Positions 35,694-48,800 of a DNA stretch of 49,969 nucleotides are shown piece after piece. A program made the position numbers and the translations under genes. Numbering within the stretch: position 1 is the stretch's first letter; every line of letters starts with the position of its first letter. The DNA comes from Oppiella nova (taxonomy: Eukaryota > Arthropoda > Arachnida > Sarcoptiformes > Oppiidae), in contig CAJPVJ010000058.1 in the NCBI GenBank assembly GCA_905397405.1, forward strand, positions 1-49,969, written 5' to 3'. The notes under the pieces are model-generated. The model saw only the letters and a list, made by a program, of their open reading frames with translations. It had not been told where the DNA came from and made no database searches.

Positions 35694-38600
35694 GAGCGCA
35701 GGCATTAATGTGTTGTATTAAGACATAGACATTAGGATAACCAGTGATAGTAAGCCGAAAGGGATCTCATGATTCAAAATGTATTTCAAACTTATTGTGA
35801 AAATATTTCGTACCACAAATCAATACGGGTTTTTAATCATGATTTTTTGGTTAGAAAATTATATGATTTTTCAAATTACTTTGTTATTAAGGGCACTAAT
35901 AAAATAAATAATGTTTATTAACTTTATATTAATATCAATCCCGAGATGTATATTTGCGCGCATAATGTGACCCAATGTGTGTCCCTGGTCACTCTTATTA
36001 ATGTATATTTTAATTGGAAAACGTGAAGTGAATGGATAAGAGAATACTTTAAATGAAAGCATTTGTAATTGTATTAAGTTATATTGCGATAAAAAACATT
36101 AATAGCTTTAAATCATAGAATTGATTAAAATGGTAGAAATAACCTATTTCAAATAGGTAATGATCTTAATTGCCAACACATTATCATTTGGCACCTGAAC
36201 TCTCAAACCTTATCGCAATAAATACGAGCGAAAACCCCTGAAACTTAATTTTCCACTAAAAACAACAAATAATACACTATTTTTGATTAAATCGATTCAA
36301 GTGTTTAGATACTAGTCTACATTATAGACTATATTAGACTTATAGAGCTTATGGAGTTGCGAAAGGCATCGCGAGGCATACCATTCTCAACGAAATATTC
36401 CGAAAAGTTTCTAAATTATTAAATTACACAAAAATAAATGTCAATTAAAATCTCAATTCCTTATGTATTGACGTCATTGAGTTTTAGTGATATAAACCGC
36501 TGTATTAGCATTATATCCGAGTTATTTATGCGCTAAACAACACACAAACATATCGCAAATAATACTTTTTGGTCACTTTTAGCATATTTGAGATTTTTAC
36601 GCTAAAAATAGGAATTTTGTTTTTAAAAATTGTTTCCACAATAACAGGTGTATCATAGATGTGTTTATTTATTTATAATATAGATACAGTATACTATTTC
36701 GGTGTATAAATTGTGTTATGAAAGTTTTCAGCAGAATTTATATTTTAATTACAAATGTTACTACTTTTAATGAATTTAATAACACTTATTTCGGCGACAA
36801 TTATCTCTAAACACAAAATATTGGCTGAACTTAAAGGCATCGCCCGGATCTTAGGGCCAGCGCTGATGTGTTTTTGCTATTAGTATAATTGGCGTGAATT
36901 TATCTTTTATACTCATTAACACATTTGTTAATTTATTTTCACGTGAAATATTATTTTTCCATTGAATCCCCTTTTCTTTTATCAGTGCTTTTAATTTATT
37001 AGATAACTTAGACACGGATTTTCTCGAAAGACTTAATAAGACTAATACTAATTTATTTATAATCGTAGAGATATTTATAAATTAATTTTCAATTCATAAA
37101 CTTTTCGCTAAACCCACACTAAAACACATCAAATGTGTATCGAAAGTGAAATCTTTAAACAAATATATACCGTATTATGTATTATTTAGTAAGTATTTGA
37201 TATATCACTATAAACACACAGCAAAGTGCAGTTAAACTTATAACTCCATATTATTTATCTATTAATTATAGATAAATTTAAAAATACTTCTCAGAACTCA
37301 AACACTACTGATTATGTTCAGGTGAACTCAATGTTTCATTTTTGTACTGTATATGAAAAACCCGGTGTTGTGTTGATATAATATAAATACAACTCAAACA
37401 GCATTTGAGAGATGATATAACTTTTGAAACAACTTTAGATAAGCTTTCAGTTAATATCAAATATATGTTTAGAGTAAATGGTTTTCTCTCGAAAACAAAA
37501 TTCTCGTAAAATGTCTAAAAAATTAATCCTTTAATAGAAATAATTTTTATAAAAATATATCTAAATTACAAAATAAATCAGATTATAAAGTTTTTTTATA
37601 TAAAGTGCATTAAATTTATATTGTATATTCTGTCGTGGAGTAAAAATGTATACAATATTTATGCTAGCAAAAAAATATAATCAATTATTTGTATGGGAGA
37701 CACACGGTATCAGTGTCTAGTATACAGAATAAGTCAAATTCCTAACGTAAAGCTCAACTATTCTCACATATTATTCGGTATTTTTAGATTCAGAAACAAA
37801 TATATATTTCGATTAATTTCACTCAAATATACGGCTATAAGAAGCCAAATGTTATTTTATACGCCAATATTACCAATGATTTGTTGATTATATTTAGATT
37901 ACGCTCATTGGAGAGCCAATCGCTAAAACACTTTTGGATTATTATTAGCACAGAATCCTTGCCAATACAATCTCTCCACCAATTTTTGACAATATTTACC
38001 CACTTTTTTCATATAAACTGTGATCTGAGAGCATGTTATTGGGATTACACTATCGAAACCTTAGTAGTAGTAGTCGCTTGATAAATATAGTACACATCAG
38101 ATTATATTTGATTAAATGAACCGAAATGTGTGCTCACATTTAGTCCCTATAATGTATGGTAATAGCGAGGGGTATGGTATGGTATGGTATGGCACACAGC
38201 ACTTTATATAACAACGATAAAATATATTGGAAATTAGTGTCAATGTATATAAATTAATATTAATTTCGATTTCATTTTTCGTGACATTTATTTGCTTTAG
38301 TCTTAATTTTCATATACTCTCGTCTGGTATATGAGATTCTGTACGTATTGAAAAAATAAATATTTTATTTTCACTTTACATTAAAGTTATGTAAACATAA
38401 TTTTCAATAATCTCATATTGTACTAAATATTATATTTTTTTATCCCTTTTGTAACCAATAGACACTCGGCTCTCATAAAAAAGTAACACAATTACTGATA
38501 AGCAGCTAATTATTGGGAAGCGACTCATCAAAAAGACTTAGTATGCCATTAGATATATTAATGTTATGAATGATTATAATTATGACTATAATGAATTGGT

Positions 38601-41600
38601 TGACAAAAATTTAAAGCCATTTTTAATTAAAAATAGCAGAGAAAAAGGTCGCGACTGTAGTTAATGGTGACTGAAAGCGCGTGGGAAGTGTGGGCCGAGA
38701 CATAAGGAATCGCTTATTTGAGAAATGCGTTGAAATCAAAGACAAAATAAATTATTAACTATCGATTGCCTCGAATGCGAGGCTCATTGTGAGCACATTA
38801 TTTCAAATCCCATAATAATCTCTAAATAGTGTCAATATTATCATTTCCATTCAGTTCAATACTTTTATTCAGACTACATAATAAACTCTAAAAATAATAA
38901 TAATAATAATAATACGGTAATCTCTATCGACACTTTTTTCGTAAATATTTTTGGACTTTAAACAGTTTACTGGTATTCTGTATGAAAGTGAAAATATTTA
39001 TTAATCCTTTTTGTGCTCCATTCTTATGTTAATATAATTCATTAATGTATATTTTTTGTTTATTTTTTTAATTGATTTATATATACGATACTTATTTCGA
39101 GAGAGAAATCCTTAATAAGTCGTTATAAATATTGATATATTTCTTATGTATTAATACGATAAGTACCGATAGATTAGGAAAATATCATATATACAAGTTT
39201 TTGGGGTTTAAATGTCGCTTATATTGTATAATCCATAGGAATATAAGAGCAATAATTTTAATTAAAACAGAGATCCCCCAGAATTGAAGCTCAAAATATA
39301 AGTCTAATAAAATTATATCTGGTTATCAAATAAATAATTACTGTATAGTATGGCAGTAATGCGATATAAATAAATACAGTATGAATACCATTGCATTTTT
39401 ATGGTCATTATTAATATGCATTCGTTTGACATTTTCATTAGCGATGAAATACAACGCTTTTCAATGAGATTCTCGATTCAAATATTTATTGTTCGCTTAA
39501 TTTTTTAATTCATGCAAAATATTATTATATATTTAGTATTGTCGCATTCATTTTTAATTAATATCTAATTTGAATGATAAGTTTCGCAATAAATTAGAAA
39601 ATTTAGTCGCCAATTTGTAGGTACAGTATATTTTATGTATATTGAATATTGAATATTTATGTCATAATGCATTAAACATGAAAATTCTTAAGTTAAAGTT
39701 ATATTTAATATTTTATATAAAATTGAAAAAAATCAAATATTATACCTGAAATAAGTCCATTATAAATCCAATTAGCATTTATTATATGTATTTATAGCTT
39801 ATTTTCAAATAAGTATAAAACTTCACAACACATTAATATTAATTAAATGATTTTTTTACAGAATAATCATATATTTAGTCAATTACTCGGATAAGAAAAT
39901 TGCATACATTTGTGGCAAAAATTTAATTTTAAGAAAATATTTTACAGAATCGTCTCATTTAGGAGATTATGGTTGACGGGGAGTATAGATAGCGTGGAGA
40001 ATGAGATTAGGGTTTTGTTTTATTTGCCTGTCTTAAATACAGTTTAACCCTCAACATTGGCTTAACGTTGATATAATATACAGTTGATTGTCAGTGAATT
40101 GTCGTTTATCACATAACAAAAACAGATTTTTTTTGTCAACTATTTTACTTTAAAATGTACTCTCATTTTACATTGTATATGCACTGGTTGTAGTTTATTG
40201 TTTTAGACAAAAATTTGTCAAAAATACTTAATTCTCTGCATTAAAATCAGTTTTCATTTTTCATAGTTACGAGTCGATTCTGTTTAATTAATATGTTTTC
40301 ACTGGTTGTGTGCTTTTTTAATCGGAATATATTTATAATAAATGATAATATTTTGATAATTTCCTATAATAATAGATTGTATACATTCAGTGCAACACCT
40401 GTTTCTGTACTTGGATTTTGAAATATAGTTATAAAATGAATTATCATATTAAATGTTATGTAAAAATGCTCATTTTGAACACATGATTTCAATGTCATTA
40501 AGAAATCTTTACTTTTAATACTATACACATTATATACATTAAATATTTATCAAATTAAATACAAATAATCTTTAAATAGTATTATTTTTAAATTCTTTAA
40601 TTTGTAAATTAATTATAAACTTCCTGTAAACTATAAATACACGGAATAAAACTTTTTAAATGATTGGCTAGTTTTAATATTATTAATTAGATAATTTTTA
40701 TAATAATCTGTTTATTATGATGGAGATTCTGCGAGAGATAACACATATTTAGTATATTTTGATAAACATTTAATTCAATTTAGTCACCACTCTGTTATTC
40801 ATACATTAATTCAGTAATGCATTTTAAATCTGTTTCCAAAAAAAGTATTACAGTATATATAAAAATTGTCTAATAGAAATAATTAATAATACACGCAAAA
40901 ATGTTTTGCTTAATTTTGGACAAATTTCATATATACATAAAATTAATTGTTTTAATTTTTAAGCCACAAACAGATGGGATTGTATTGATATAATTAATTA
41001 CATTATACACCGAATGCTTTCGTCATCAAATGGCAGGAAAAATGGCAAAAATAAAACAATAATTTCTAATTTATTGCGACAATCATAAGAATATCAAATA
41101 AGCAAATAATAATGAGACAAAGAAAATAATTAAATTCACAATACTTTTGCAAACGAAAGGCAACGCAAAGTTTATGGAGTGTCTCGCAAATGGACTCATA
41201 ATATATTGGGAGGAGAAAAAGTTTGGCGATTGTCTCAAAAACACAGCATTTAGTGGTCTTATCAGCGAATATAAAAATAATATTAATATTAAAGTAAAGG
41301 CAACGAAATGAAGAGCATATGGTTTTTATTTGATTACGTCGTCTACCACTCAAATATAAAGCCATTTCTGCATTGTATAGCTACGGCTAAACACATAACG
41401 CCGGGGCCTTTTGGGTTTGCACACTAAAAATATTATGCAAAACTGTATAACCGTTTTGTGTTGACTTATGATATTTTATGTGACAACAAATGCATATTCT
41501 TGTCACTGGCATAGAGTTGCCATTCTTATCAATTTTAATGTAATTCATAGACTTATATGTCATTGCGTTTTACATATATTATATTTACAAACAAAAATTT

Positions 41601-44117
41601 TGTAAAGTTTTATGCAAACGCCTGTTAGACAACCGGAGTTTTATGCCAACAGTTGTGCAGTTTTTTTTGTGTCTTTAAATCACGGATTCACTCCATTCAC
41701 GAAAAAATTTATATACAGTATTAGCCGTTACGTCAAAAATCGATAGCAAATTGTTGTGCAAATAAGTTTTGATCATTTTTTTGTTCATTCGTTATAATAG
41801 TTTTTTTTGTGTCCGTAATACTAACACATGCATTCAGTACTGACAAATCATTCATTATCTGTACAAATAAACACTTGTTTTAACTGAAAAAATACCATTG
41901 ATTAAAATTAATAATTATCTCTATTTTGTTATTGTAACGTGTTAGCAAAATTTCTATACAATGTCATTTTAAATTTTATTTTTTAGTGTTTTAAGGATTA
42001 TGACTACAGACAGGATTAATTGAGAGATAATATTACAGCAATTGACGATACTTTTCAGACAAATATAGTTTGTTTTGATTTGAAATTAAAGAATTTAATT
42101 GTGTATTAAAATTCAATTAAAAAATACTTTATAAATATATATATTATAGGAATGAATGAATCTTTTGAAAATGAAAAGTTAGTAAACATAGACTCAAATA
42201 AGAAAAATAATATCGAAATTCTTTGATATAATTGATAACTAATACTACAATTCTTGGAAGTTTATTTCACAATATTATGATTATATAATGGTTGCTTGTT
42301 TATATGGCATATTGATTGAATAAGATATTTGAATCGTAAAATATAAATTAGAAAAATTTCTAGGAAATAAATATTAAATTAAACCCAAATTATTTTTTAC
42401 TTGAGTTTGAATAAGGTTCGGAGACATTTAATAAATTGCATAATATATTAAGTTACGATGAATCAAAATTTTAATAAGTTTGAATAAACTTTATAGTAAG
42501 AATACGGTATTATCAATAAAGATTAAATGTATGAAACATAGCATGATACAGTTGCTTTTAAGTTAACAAATGAATTTTTAATGTTAGAAATACGGTTTGA
42601 AAGAATTTAAACACTTATTATATATTTAACACCTTGGTTATTCTAGTTTCTATTTTGTTTCTTATGTAAATAACATACTTATGATTTAATACTATTTTAA
42701 ATATATTTTTAGCAATAAAACTATATTATTGTGTAACAAATGATATAACAATCAAAACTACATTTTAACAAATAATATAAAATCGATAGAATTTTATATT
42801 TTTAAACTTTTCATCTAATACTACAAATTCATTTGACTGACTCTGTAAACATCATTGAATCTAATAATTGGGATTATGATATAAATTTATATATAATGTT
42901 TGCGCTTTTCATAATTTATTTATGAGTTAGTGATTCGTATTATTTCTAAATTCAAAATAAGATTTTCATATTAAATGTGAATAACGGACACGAATACAAG
43001 AATTAGGAATTGATTTTTGTAAATGTCATGAATTTATTGTATATTCATATTAAATTTAAATCCAAATTCAGTGTTTTATAATCTATAATAGCTACTTTAA
43101 TCTCCGTACTGACACACAATTATTAATAAAAATTACATAAAATTATTTCTAATATTACATTATTAGCGAATATATACCGTATATACATAACTGTATATTA
43201 TATATATATATTTGATGGTTAATCAACTCTAATACTAGAATCAGACATAACTGTCGCCGATATAAGCCTTGAGGCTAACCTTGACTTAAATCGTGAATAA
43301 ATTTATTAAATATATATAATAATAAATTCACGTCTTATTAGTTAAGACATTAATAGAAGTATTAATATCTGATAACTTATACATGGATTACGACTATTGA
43401 GTCAAAAACATTCGCAAATAAAAATTTATGAATCAAAAGGTATATTCAATTCGTTTAAATGTACAATATTTTTAGTAAATAAATTAGTGTAAGACTATAA
43501 TCCACTTAAGTTACGTTGGATATGAATGTTAAGTTAAATAATTCAAAAGATAATTAAAATAGCTGTAGAATTGTATATAAAACTTAACAGAACTTGGTAA
43601 TTATTATTGTAAAAGTAACAAAATAAATAGCAATAACTTTGTACATCTTATAATGTTTATCTAATGTATAATTAAATTTCAAAATTATAAAATATAAAAA
43701 TATTACCGTTTTAATTATTTCAAATTTAAGTAAATAATCGTTAATTTAAGACAATTATCAAATGTATAAATCTTTGTATAACTCAAGGTTTAGAGTTAAG
43801 ACTTAGCGCACGAATTCATAGTATTAATAGCAAAACAGTTTTAATATTAAAAACACATGATAAGTAAGAATTTGTTCAAAAACAGAGAATTTTATGCTAG
43901 CAAAAAAAGTCAGTGATTTTTATATTTAAATTTTGATTAAAGTCTTAGATTAAAGCGAAACAACAAAATCTCATCCCTTCAGTCAATACGGAATTTATTA
44001 TTTAAATGACTTTGAAAGTCAAACAAGTGTTTTCCGCCCGTCATAAACACAAAATTCAATTTACTTTTATATTTTGTTTTTTGTCAAATAATCTAAACTA
44101 TATAAAACAATTGACAG
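35694..44117. other. 8.4-kb gene desert upstream of the bHLH gene
   Basis: No credible exon on either strand. A 99-codon minus frame (41066-41365) has hydrophobic stretches but no recognisable domain. Short GC-richer islands interrupt the A/T background, for example about 36829-36865, 38645-38710 and 41390-41430. Such deserts next to tissue-specific transcription-factor genes often hold enhancers, but nothing here shows that directly. Confidence 0.5.
38171..38190. repeat. GGTAT pentamer repeat
   Basis: Four tandem GGTAT units followed by GGCACACAG; the latter word also occurs near 31360 and 47025. It is not the arthropod telomere repeat (TTAGG). Confidence 0.85.
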
Positions 44118-44374
44118 ATTCAATGAGTGTAGAGTTGCTGATTGTATGGCGCGATTGTGGACAGTGGGGTCCCATCGGAAACGACAATATTGTCATTCAC
44201 TTGAAACGCGAATTCGAGGTTTTATTTACAGCACTATTCTAGCGATTTGTTGGACATGTATGCAGACTATACGACAAGTCATATGTAATTGGATCTAAAG
44301 ATGTACTCTTATTAGTGGAAAGCAATCATAGTTTTGTATGCATCGACTGCCAGCGCAACACTACATCTCTATAA
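44118..44374 (+). pseudogene. Unidentified 3' gene piece with in-frame stop or 24-nt intron
   Basis: After a good acceptor (TTGACAG, ends 44117) the frame reads SMSVELLIVWRDCGQWG then PIGNDNIVIHLKREFE to 44218. The next 24 nt (44219-44242) start with GT, end with AG and carry an in-frame TAG as their last codon. The same frame then stays open for 43 codons, RFVGHVCRLYDKSYVIGSKD then VLLLVESNHSFVCIDCQRN, to TAA at 44374. Base composition is much richer in G+C than the surroundings. I do not recognise the family; the Cys residues would suit a secreted protein. It may be a pseudogene, a gene with an extremely short intron, or a sequencing error. An AATAAA follows the stop almost at once. Confidence 0.45.
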
Positions 44375-44375
44375 A

Positions 44376-44381
44376 AATAAA
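44376..44381 (+). terminator. Poly(A) signal after the unidentified + gene piece
   Basis: AATAAA two bases after the TAA at 44372-44374, supporting this as a true 3' end. Confidence 0.4.
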
Positions 44382-44418
44382 GGCTAGGATTTCAAATAAC
44401 CCCAAAGGGATTGGTATG

Positions 44419-44879
44419 CAATGAATATTAATTATGGATTAATATTAATATTATTAATTCTGTTCATTACATTAATTTTTATGTGACATTAATCCCAATG
44501 ATTTATTGTACGAGAATTATGAACACAAATATTAATATAATAAAAGTTTTTTAATCAATTTATTGCACATTTATTCATAATTTGTATTCATTGAGCGATT
44601 CGTTTATTTTGATAAATTAATTGAAATGTTGTGAATATAATGAATACAACATTGCGTGATGAGAGAGAGAGAGAGAGAGAAGTGAATAATTTTTGAACAT
44701 CACAACACTTCATATGAGGTTTATGGTGGCGACCCGTCCTTTTTATGAACCCCTTTATTATATTAATATTTGTGTTCATAATTCTCGTACAATAAATCAT
44801 TGGGATTAATGTCACATAAAAATTAATGTAATGAACAGAATTAATAATATTAATATTAATCCATAATTAATATTCATTG
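44419..44879. repeat. 126-bp perfect inverted repeat with a 209-base loop
   Basis: The left arm, 44419-44544, is the exact reverse complement of the right arm, 44754-44879; pairing breaks on both sides. The loop includes a GA microsatellite (44661-44680). Part of it (44542-44669) is repeated at the end of the window. There is no reading frame, so a MITE is possible, but perfect arms plus GA also fit a fold-back artefact. Confidence 0.95.
44661..44680. repeat. GA microsatellite in the second fold-back loop
   Basis: Ten GA units inside the loop of the inverted repeat 44419-44879; the window itself also ends within the copy of this GA run. Confidence 0.95.
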
Positions 44880-44886
44880 TTACGAT

Positions 44887-45078
44887 TCACTGGATATACT
44901 GGCGATCAGAATATATGCCACAGAATTGGGAGTCAAACATGAAATTGACTATTTTGTTGAGCACTTTGTCAGTCCTATTGTAAATCAATGGAAACTTTAA
45001 ATTCTTGTTCAACATGTTTCCCCACAAAAACACCGGTATGTTTGGAGATGTATTTGAGTTCTGTAGGCATTCCTTATG
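44887..45078 (-). CDS. Last exon of an unidentified minus-strand gene
   Basis: After a TTTAG acceptor (45079-45080) 63 codons read HKECLQNSNTSPNIPVFLWG, then NMLNKNLKFPLIYNRTDKVL and on to ...FCGIYSDRQYIQ and TGA at 44887. Composition and G+C content are protein-like and unlike the flanks. NRT is a possible N-glycosylation site. I cannot name the family: PVFLWG recalls the start of V-ATPase accessory Ac45 proteins, but the rest does not fit. Upstream exons were not found in the ~4.9 kb to the right, so they may lie beyond the window. Confidence 0.45.
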   Translation of the reverse strand, partial: HKECLQNSNTSPNIPVFLWGNMLNKNLKFPLIYNRTDKVLNKIVNFMFDSQFCGIYSDRQYIQ

Positions 45079-45826
45079 CTAAACAATTACAAACAAATAT
45101 ACAAATATACTGTATTTCCATTATTTTATTAATTTATGCATTTGTATGAATATATGAATAAATTGCATAATAATAAGTCAGTCAATACAGTACTAGACGA
45201 GCAAATAGGACATAATATTAATAATATTATGAAAAATCAAATACGAATCAAATGATTGGATTTAGTAATGATCATATAAATGAATATAAATTTATCAATT
45301 TGTTTTGAATTTTAAAGTAGACGTGAAAATGAAATGAAAAAACTTGAAAAATAAGATACGAGTAAAAAGAGTGAAATAATTAAATATAATGTTTGTCTTT
45401 ATAAATGTCTCTTTGATTTATATGTTTAATCAAAGCGAAACTCTCTATTGTTTAGCCAATAGTTAAACAAATAGCACTTTATTAGAGTCAACAAAATGAA
45501 TGTAAATCTAATTTAATTGAAATTCTAAATATTTTTCACTCGACTCTAGTTTTGCCGATTCTTTTCGACTCATGAATACTGAATAATATTCAACAAATTC
45601 ATACAAATTTATCGATATTTATATTTTCAAACTTTTATAGTATTATAAAACTAATAAAACTAATATAGTATTTATTATAATTTGAATATAATTTTTATTT
45701 TAATTCATGATTCAATAATATTTTTTAATTAATTAAAAATTCAATACAAAATAATAGGCCATTGAAATTGACTTAAAAATTATTTTAATATTTATTATTC
45801 ATTCTTTAAATACAGATATATTTACT

Positions 45827-45861
<35 letters not shown>

Positions 45862-48800
45862 TTCTCGGTATATTATTTAAATTATAGAAACTAGCAAATT
45901 TAGTAAATAAACTGAATTTCTGTTGCACTAATTAAATTCTCAATTTTTATATTAACCCTTAAATTAAATTAACTTTTTTAAAAATTATTTAGTTAATGAA
46001 AATATTTTACTTTTTGAACTAATTTGTGTTTATAACTAACTCTCTCATTGTACTGTAGTAGTAAACAAATTGAGTGTTTGCTTTTTTATGTGCATGTGTT
46101 TTAATGTATTTAAAAAATGTTATTCTAATTATTTGATGAATTCATATAAATTCTGTGTAAAAGTAAATCTTTTAGGAAATAGTAGTCGAGGAAAACAATA
46201 AAAGTCTGTTTATTAAATAATAGTAACCAATCAATAGATGTTAGGAATTTTATTATTAACATTAGTTTCACAATTTCATATCGACTATAATGTTTTTAAC
46301 ATTAAATTAAATTAAATAACAAAAGAATAAAATGCTTTTTATTTATACGGGAAATGAAGTCTATTTGTGATAACATTCGTTAGAATTCCTCATATATTGT
46401 GTCAAACATATAAAAACCCTAAGAAGTTATGATCAAAAGTAAATTGAAAACAGTATTACAATTACGATGCTATAGTTCAATATAAATATTTTGACTTTTT
46501 ATACAAGATTACATAACTAAATACTAATAAACAATAATATTTGAATTAATGTAACTCATAATAATGAGTCGTTTATTATTTGATTATAACTAAACATTTA
46601 TTAATTATAAATTCATGAATCAAATCGGTGTTTATATTAGCAAAGTGTGCGTAAAATTGGCTGTTTGTCGACAAACACACCGTTTTATATGTGTATTAAG
46701 AGTTGGTTTTGTCATTACTTTCGACAAAAAAACTTCTCTCTATTTATCAAAGGTTTTGGTTTAGTGTTTAGTGTTATGTGAAAAATCGTGGCTAAGCTCT
46801 CATTAGCCGTCTATTAAGAAAAATGATTTTTGTTGGATATATTTGGCTATATTTACAAAATGTTTATTGGATAGAGAATTAACTGGAAAGCTAGCAGTCG
46901 TCCAAAACAGTAGATTACACAATGCAATGTAATGTGCATTCATTAGTTTACTTTTTTAAAACTTAATATAAGGAATAAAAACAAATTGAATTCATGTAAT
47001 GCATGAAATAGATTGTAATGTTATGGCACACAGTATTACTAGTAACATACAGTATACCATAGTTTATGATTAGTCTACCATACATACAATTCTGTATAAA
47101 TAATTTGAGTTTACTTATTATAGCAAACCATTTTAATTGCGAGTTTTTAAATTAAAACTTTAACTCCAAATATATATATATATAAACAGTTTTCGAGTCA
47201 TTTATATTTGTATAACATTTTAAGCGCTTAGAGAAAGTCATGCGACGAGTGATTAGTAACGCAAAAAAAGTTGTTAAACAGTTAATAGTGGGGAAAGTGT
47301 TGAGCGAAAAAGTGGTGACATTTTAACAATCGGGTCTCTAATGCTGTAAAACTACGGTATATATGGGGCTATGGTAAGTCATATGGTATGGCATACAATT
47401 GCCAATCGTTGTGCACAGAATATTCTGGTTGGCACTGGCATTGGGATATATATATATATACAGTATATATATATGCGCCGACTTCGCTCTGGTTTTATAC
47501 CCTAATGTGTGTTTCCCGGGAAACATGCGGACCCCCAGTGAGCTGTAGAAGCCGTGTGGCCCACCATTGCCTACCGATTTTGTGGTAATATAAGTGGGAG
47601 TCAAACAGAATAAAGCATTCAATGGTTATATTCATACGTTACATACAAAATATATAAGTTATATATAAGGTTAGCGTTAGGGGTATGATATAACACTTTC
47701 TTCTTAATACGGTATAACACGTATGAAAATATTGTCAAAATAAAAATAAATCAATAGACAAAATACTATAGAAGTCTATATAAAGTCTGCCACACATACT
47801 GTATATACAGTATATATTCCGTGTATTCAAAGTATCTTAAGTTTATATACAACCGACGATGAATACAACAACAAAACAAACAAAACGCAAAACAAATGAC
47901 AATTTCCTGACACCGACTAACTAGTTATGGCATACAATTGATGCCAACATCCATTACTGGCAAATATATTACCAGCGCTTTCCCACGTAGGCATCCCCGC
48001 GCCCAATACTGTCTATTACTGGTATAATTAGCTCTCACTATAACTATAATCGTTTTCTATCAAAATCTAATTTAATTTAATTTATCACTGATTTTTAAAA
48101 ACTTTAAGAATAAGCAGTTTGTTGTGCACTGTTTGCGAAGCCAAAGAGCTTAACATTTTTATTTTGATTAGAATAGACTTTAATCAATGGATTCCTTAAT
48201 TTAATTTGTTTGTAAACTTTTAAAATTAGCTCTACTTTTACGTCATGTCTTTGCTTCGAGTTTCGCTCAAAATTTGTTTGATTAATGCTTTTTTGAATAA
48301 ATATTTCTTTACTTTACTTTTTATTCTTCGTTACTAAAAGGAAAGGCAACGTCTTGTCAATGCTTTTTTCGATACCGACTTAACCATAGAGTACTTTCTA
48401 AACAGTATTTTCTCGCTATAAATAACAAACTTTTTTGTTGTGTTTATTTATGTATTTTTATTCGCTTGTATTATGTTTTAACAATTTTTGTCTTACAGTT
48501 AAAAAACAACAGTTTGATTGGCTTTCACGTTAGCCATACATTTAGGAGTTTGACTATAGTTTTAATTCTGGGCATAAGTTTTTGAAGCACATTATTTACG
48601 GCTATTGATACTTGTGTTACTTCTGACTTACTTGTGTACTCTCACCGTATTCTCCTCCAGTAGTTATTCCATACCGTATATATGTGGTATTGTTTGACGT
48701 ATACGCATTAGATAATTGATAGAAACTTACACTTTCCCTTAACAAAGTTTATCTCTTTTGAACGTAAAACAGTAGCTAAGTGTAGTATATTACTCTCGAT

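Noticed and set aside
38171-38190. Interstitial telomere repeat
   Set aside because: The unit is GGTAT, not TTAGG, and only four copies are present.
41066-41365. 99-codon minus frame with hydrophobic stretches
   Set aside because: No recognisable family, and it is isolated in AT-rich DNA; hydrophobic residues are expected from T-rich codons.
47388-47622. Overlapping frames on both strands around a TA run
   Set aside because: Encode low-complexity Tyr/Ile runs from the microsatellite and no domain; at most a promoter-like patch.
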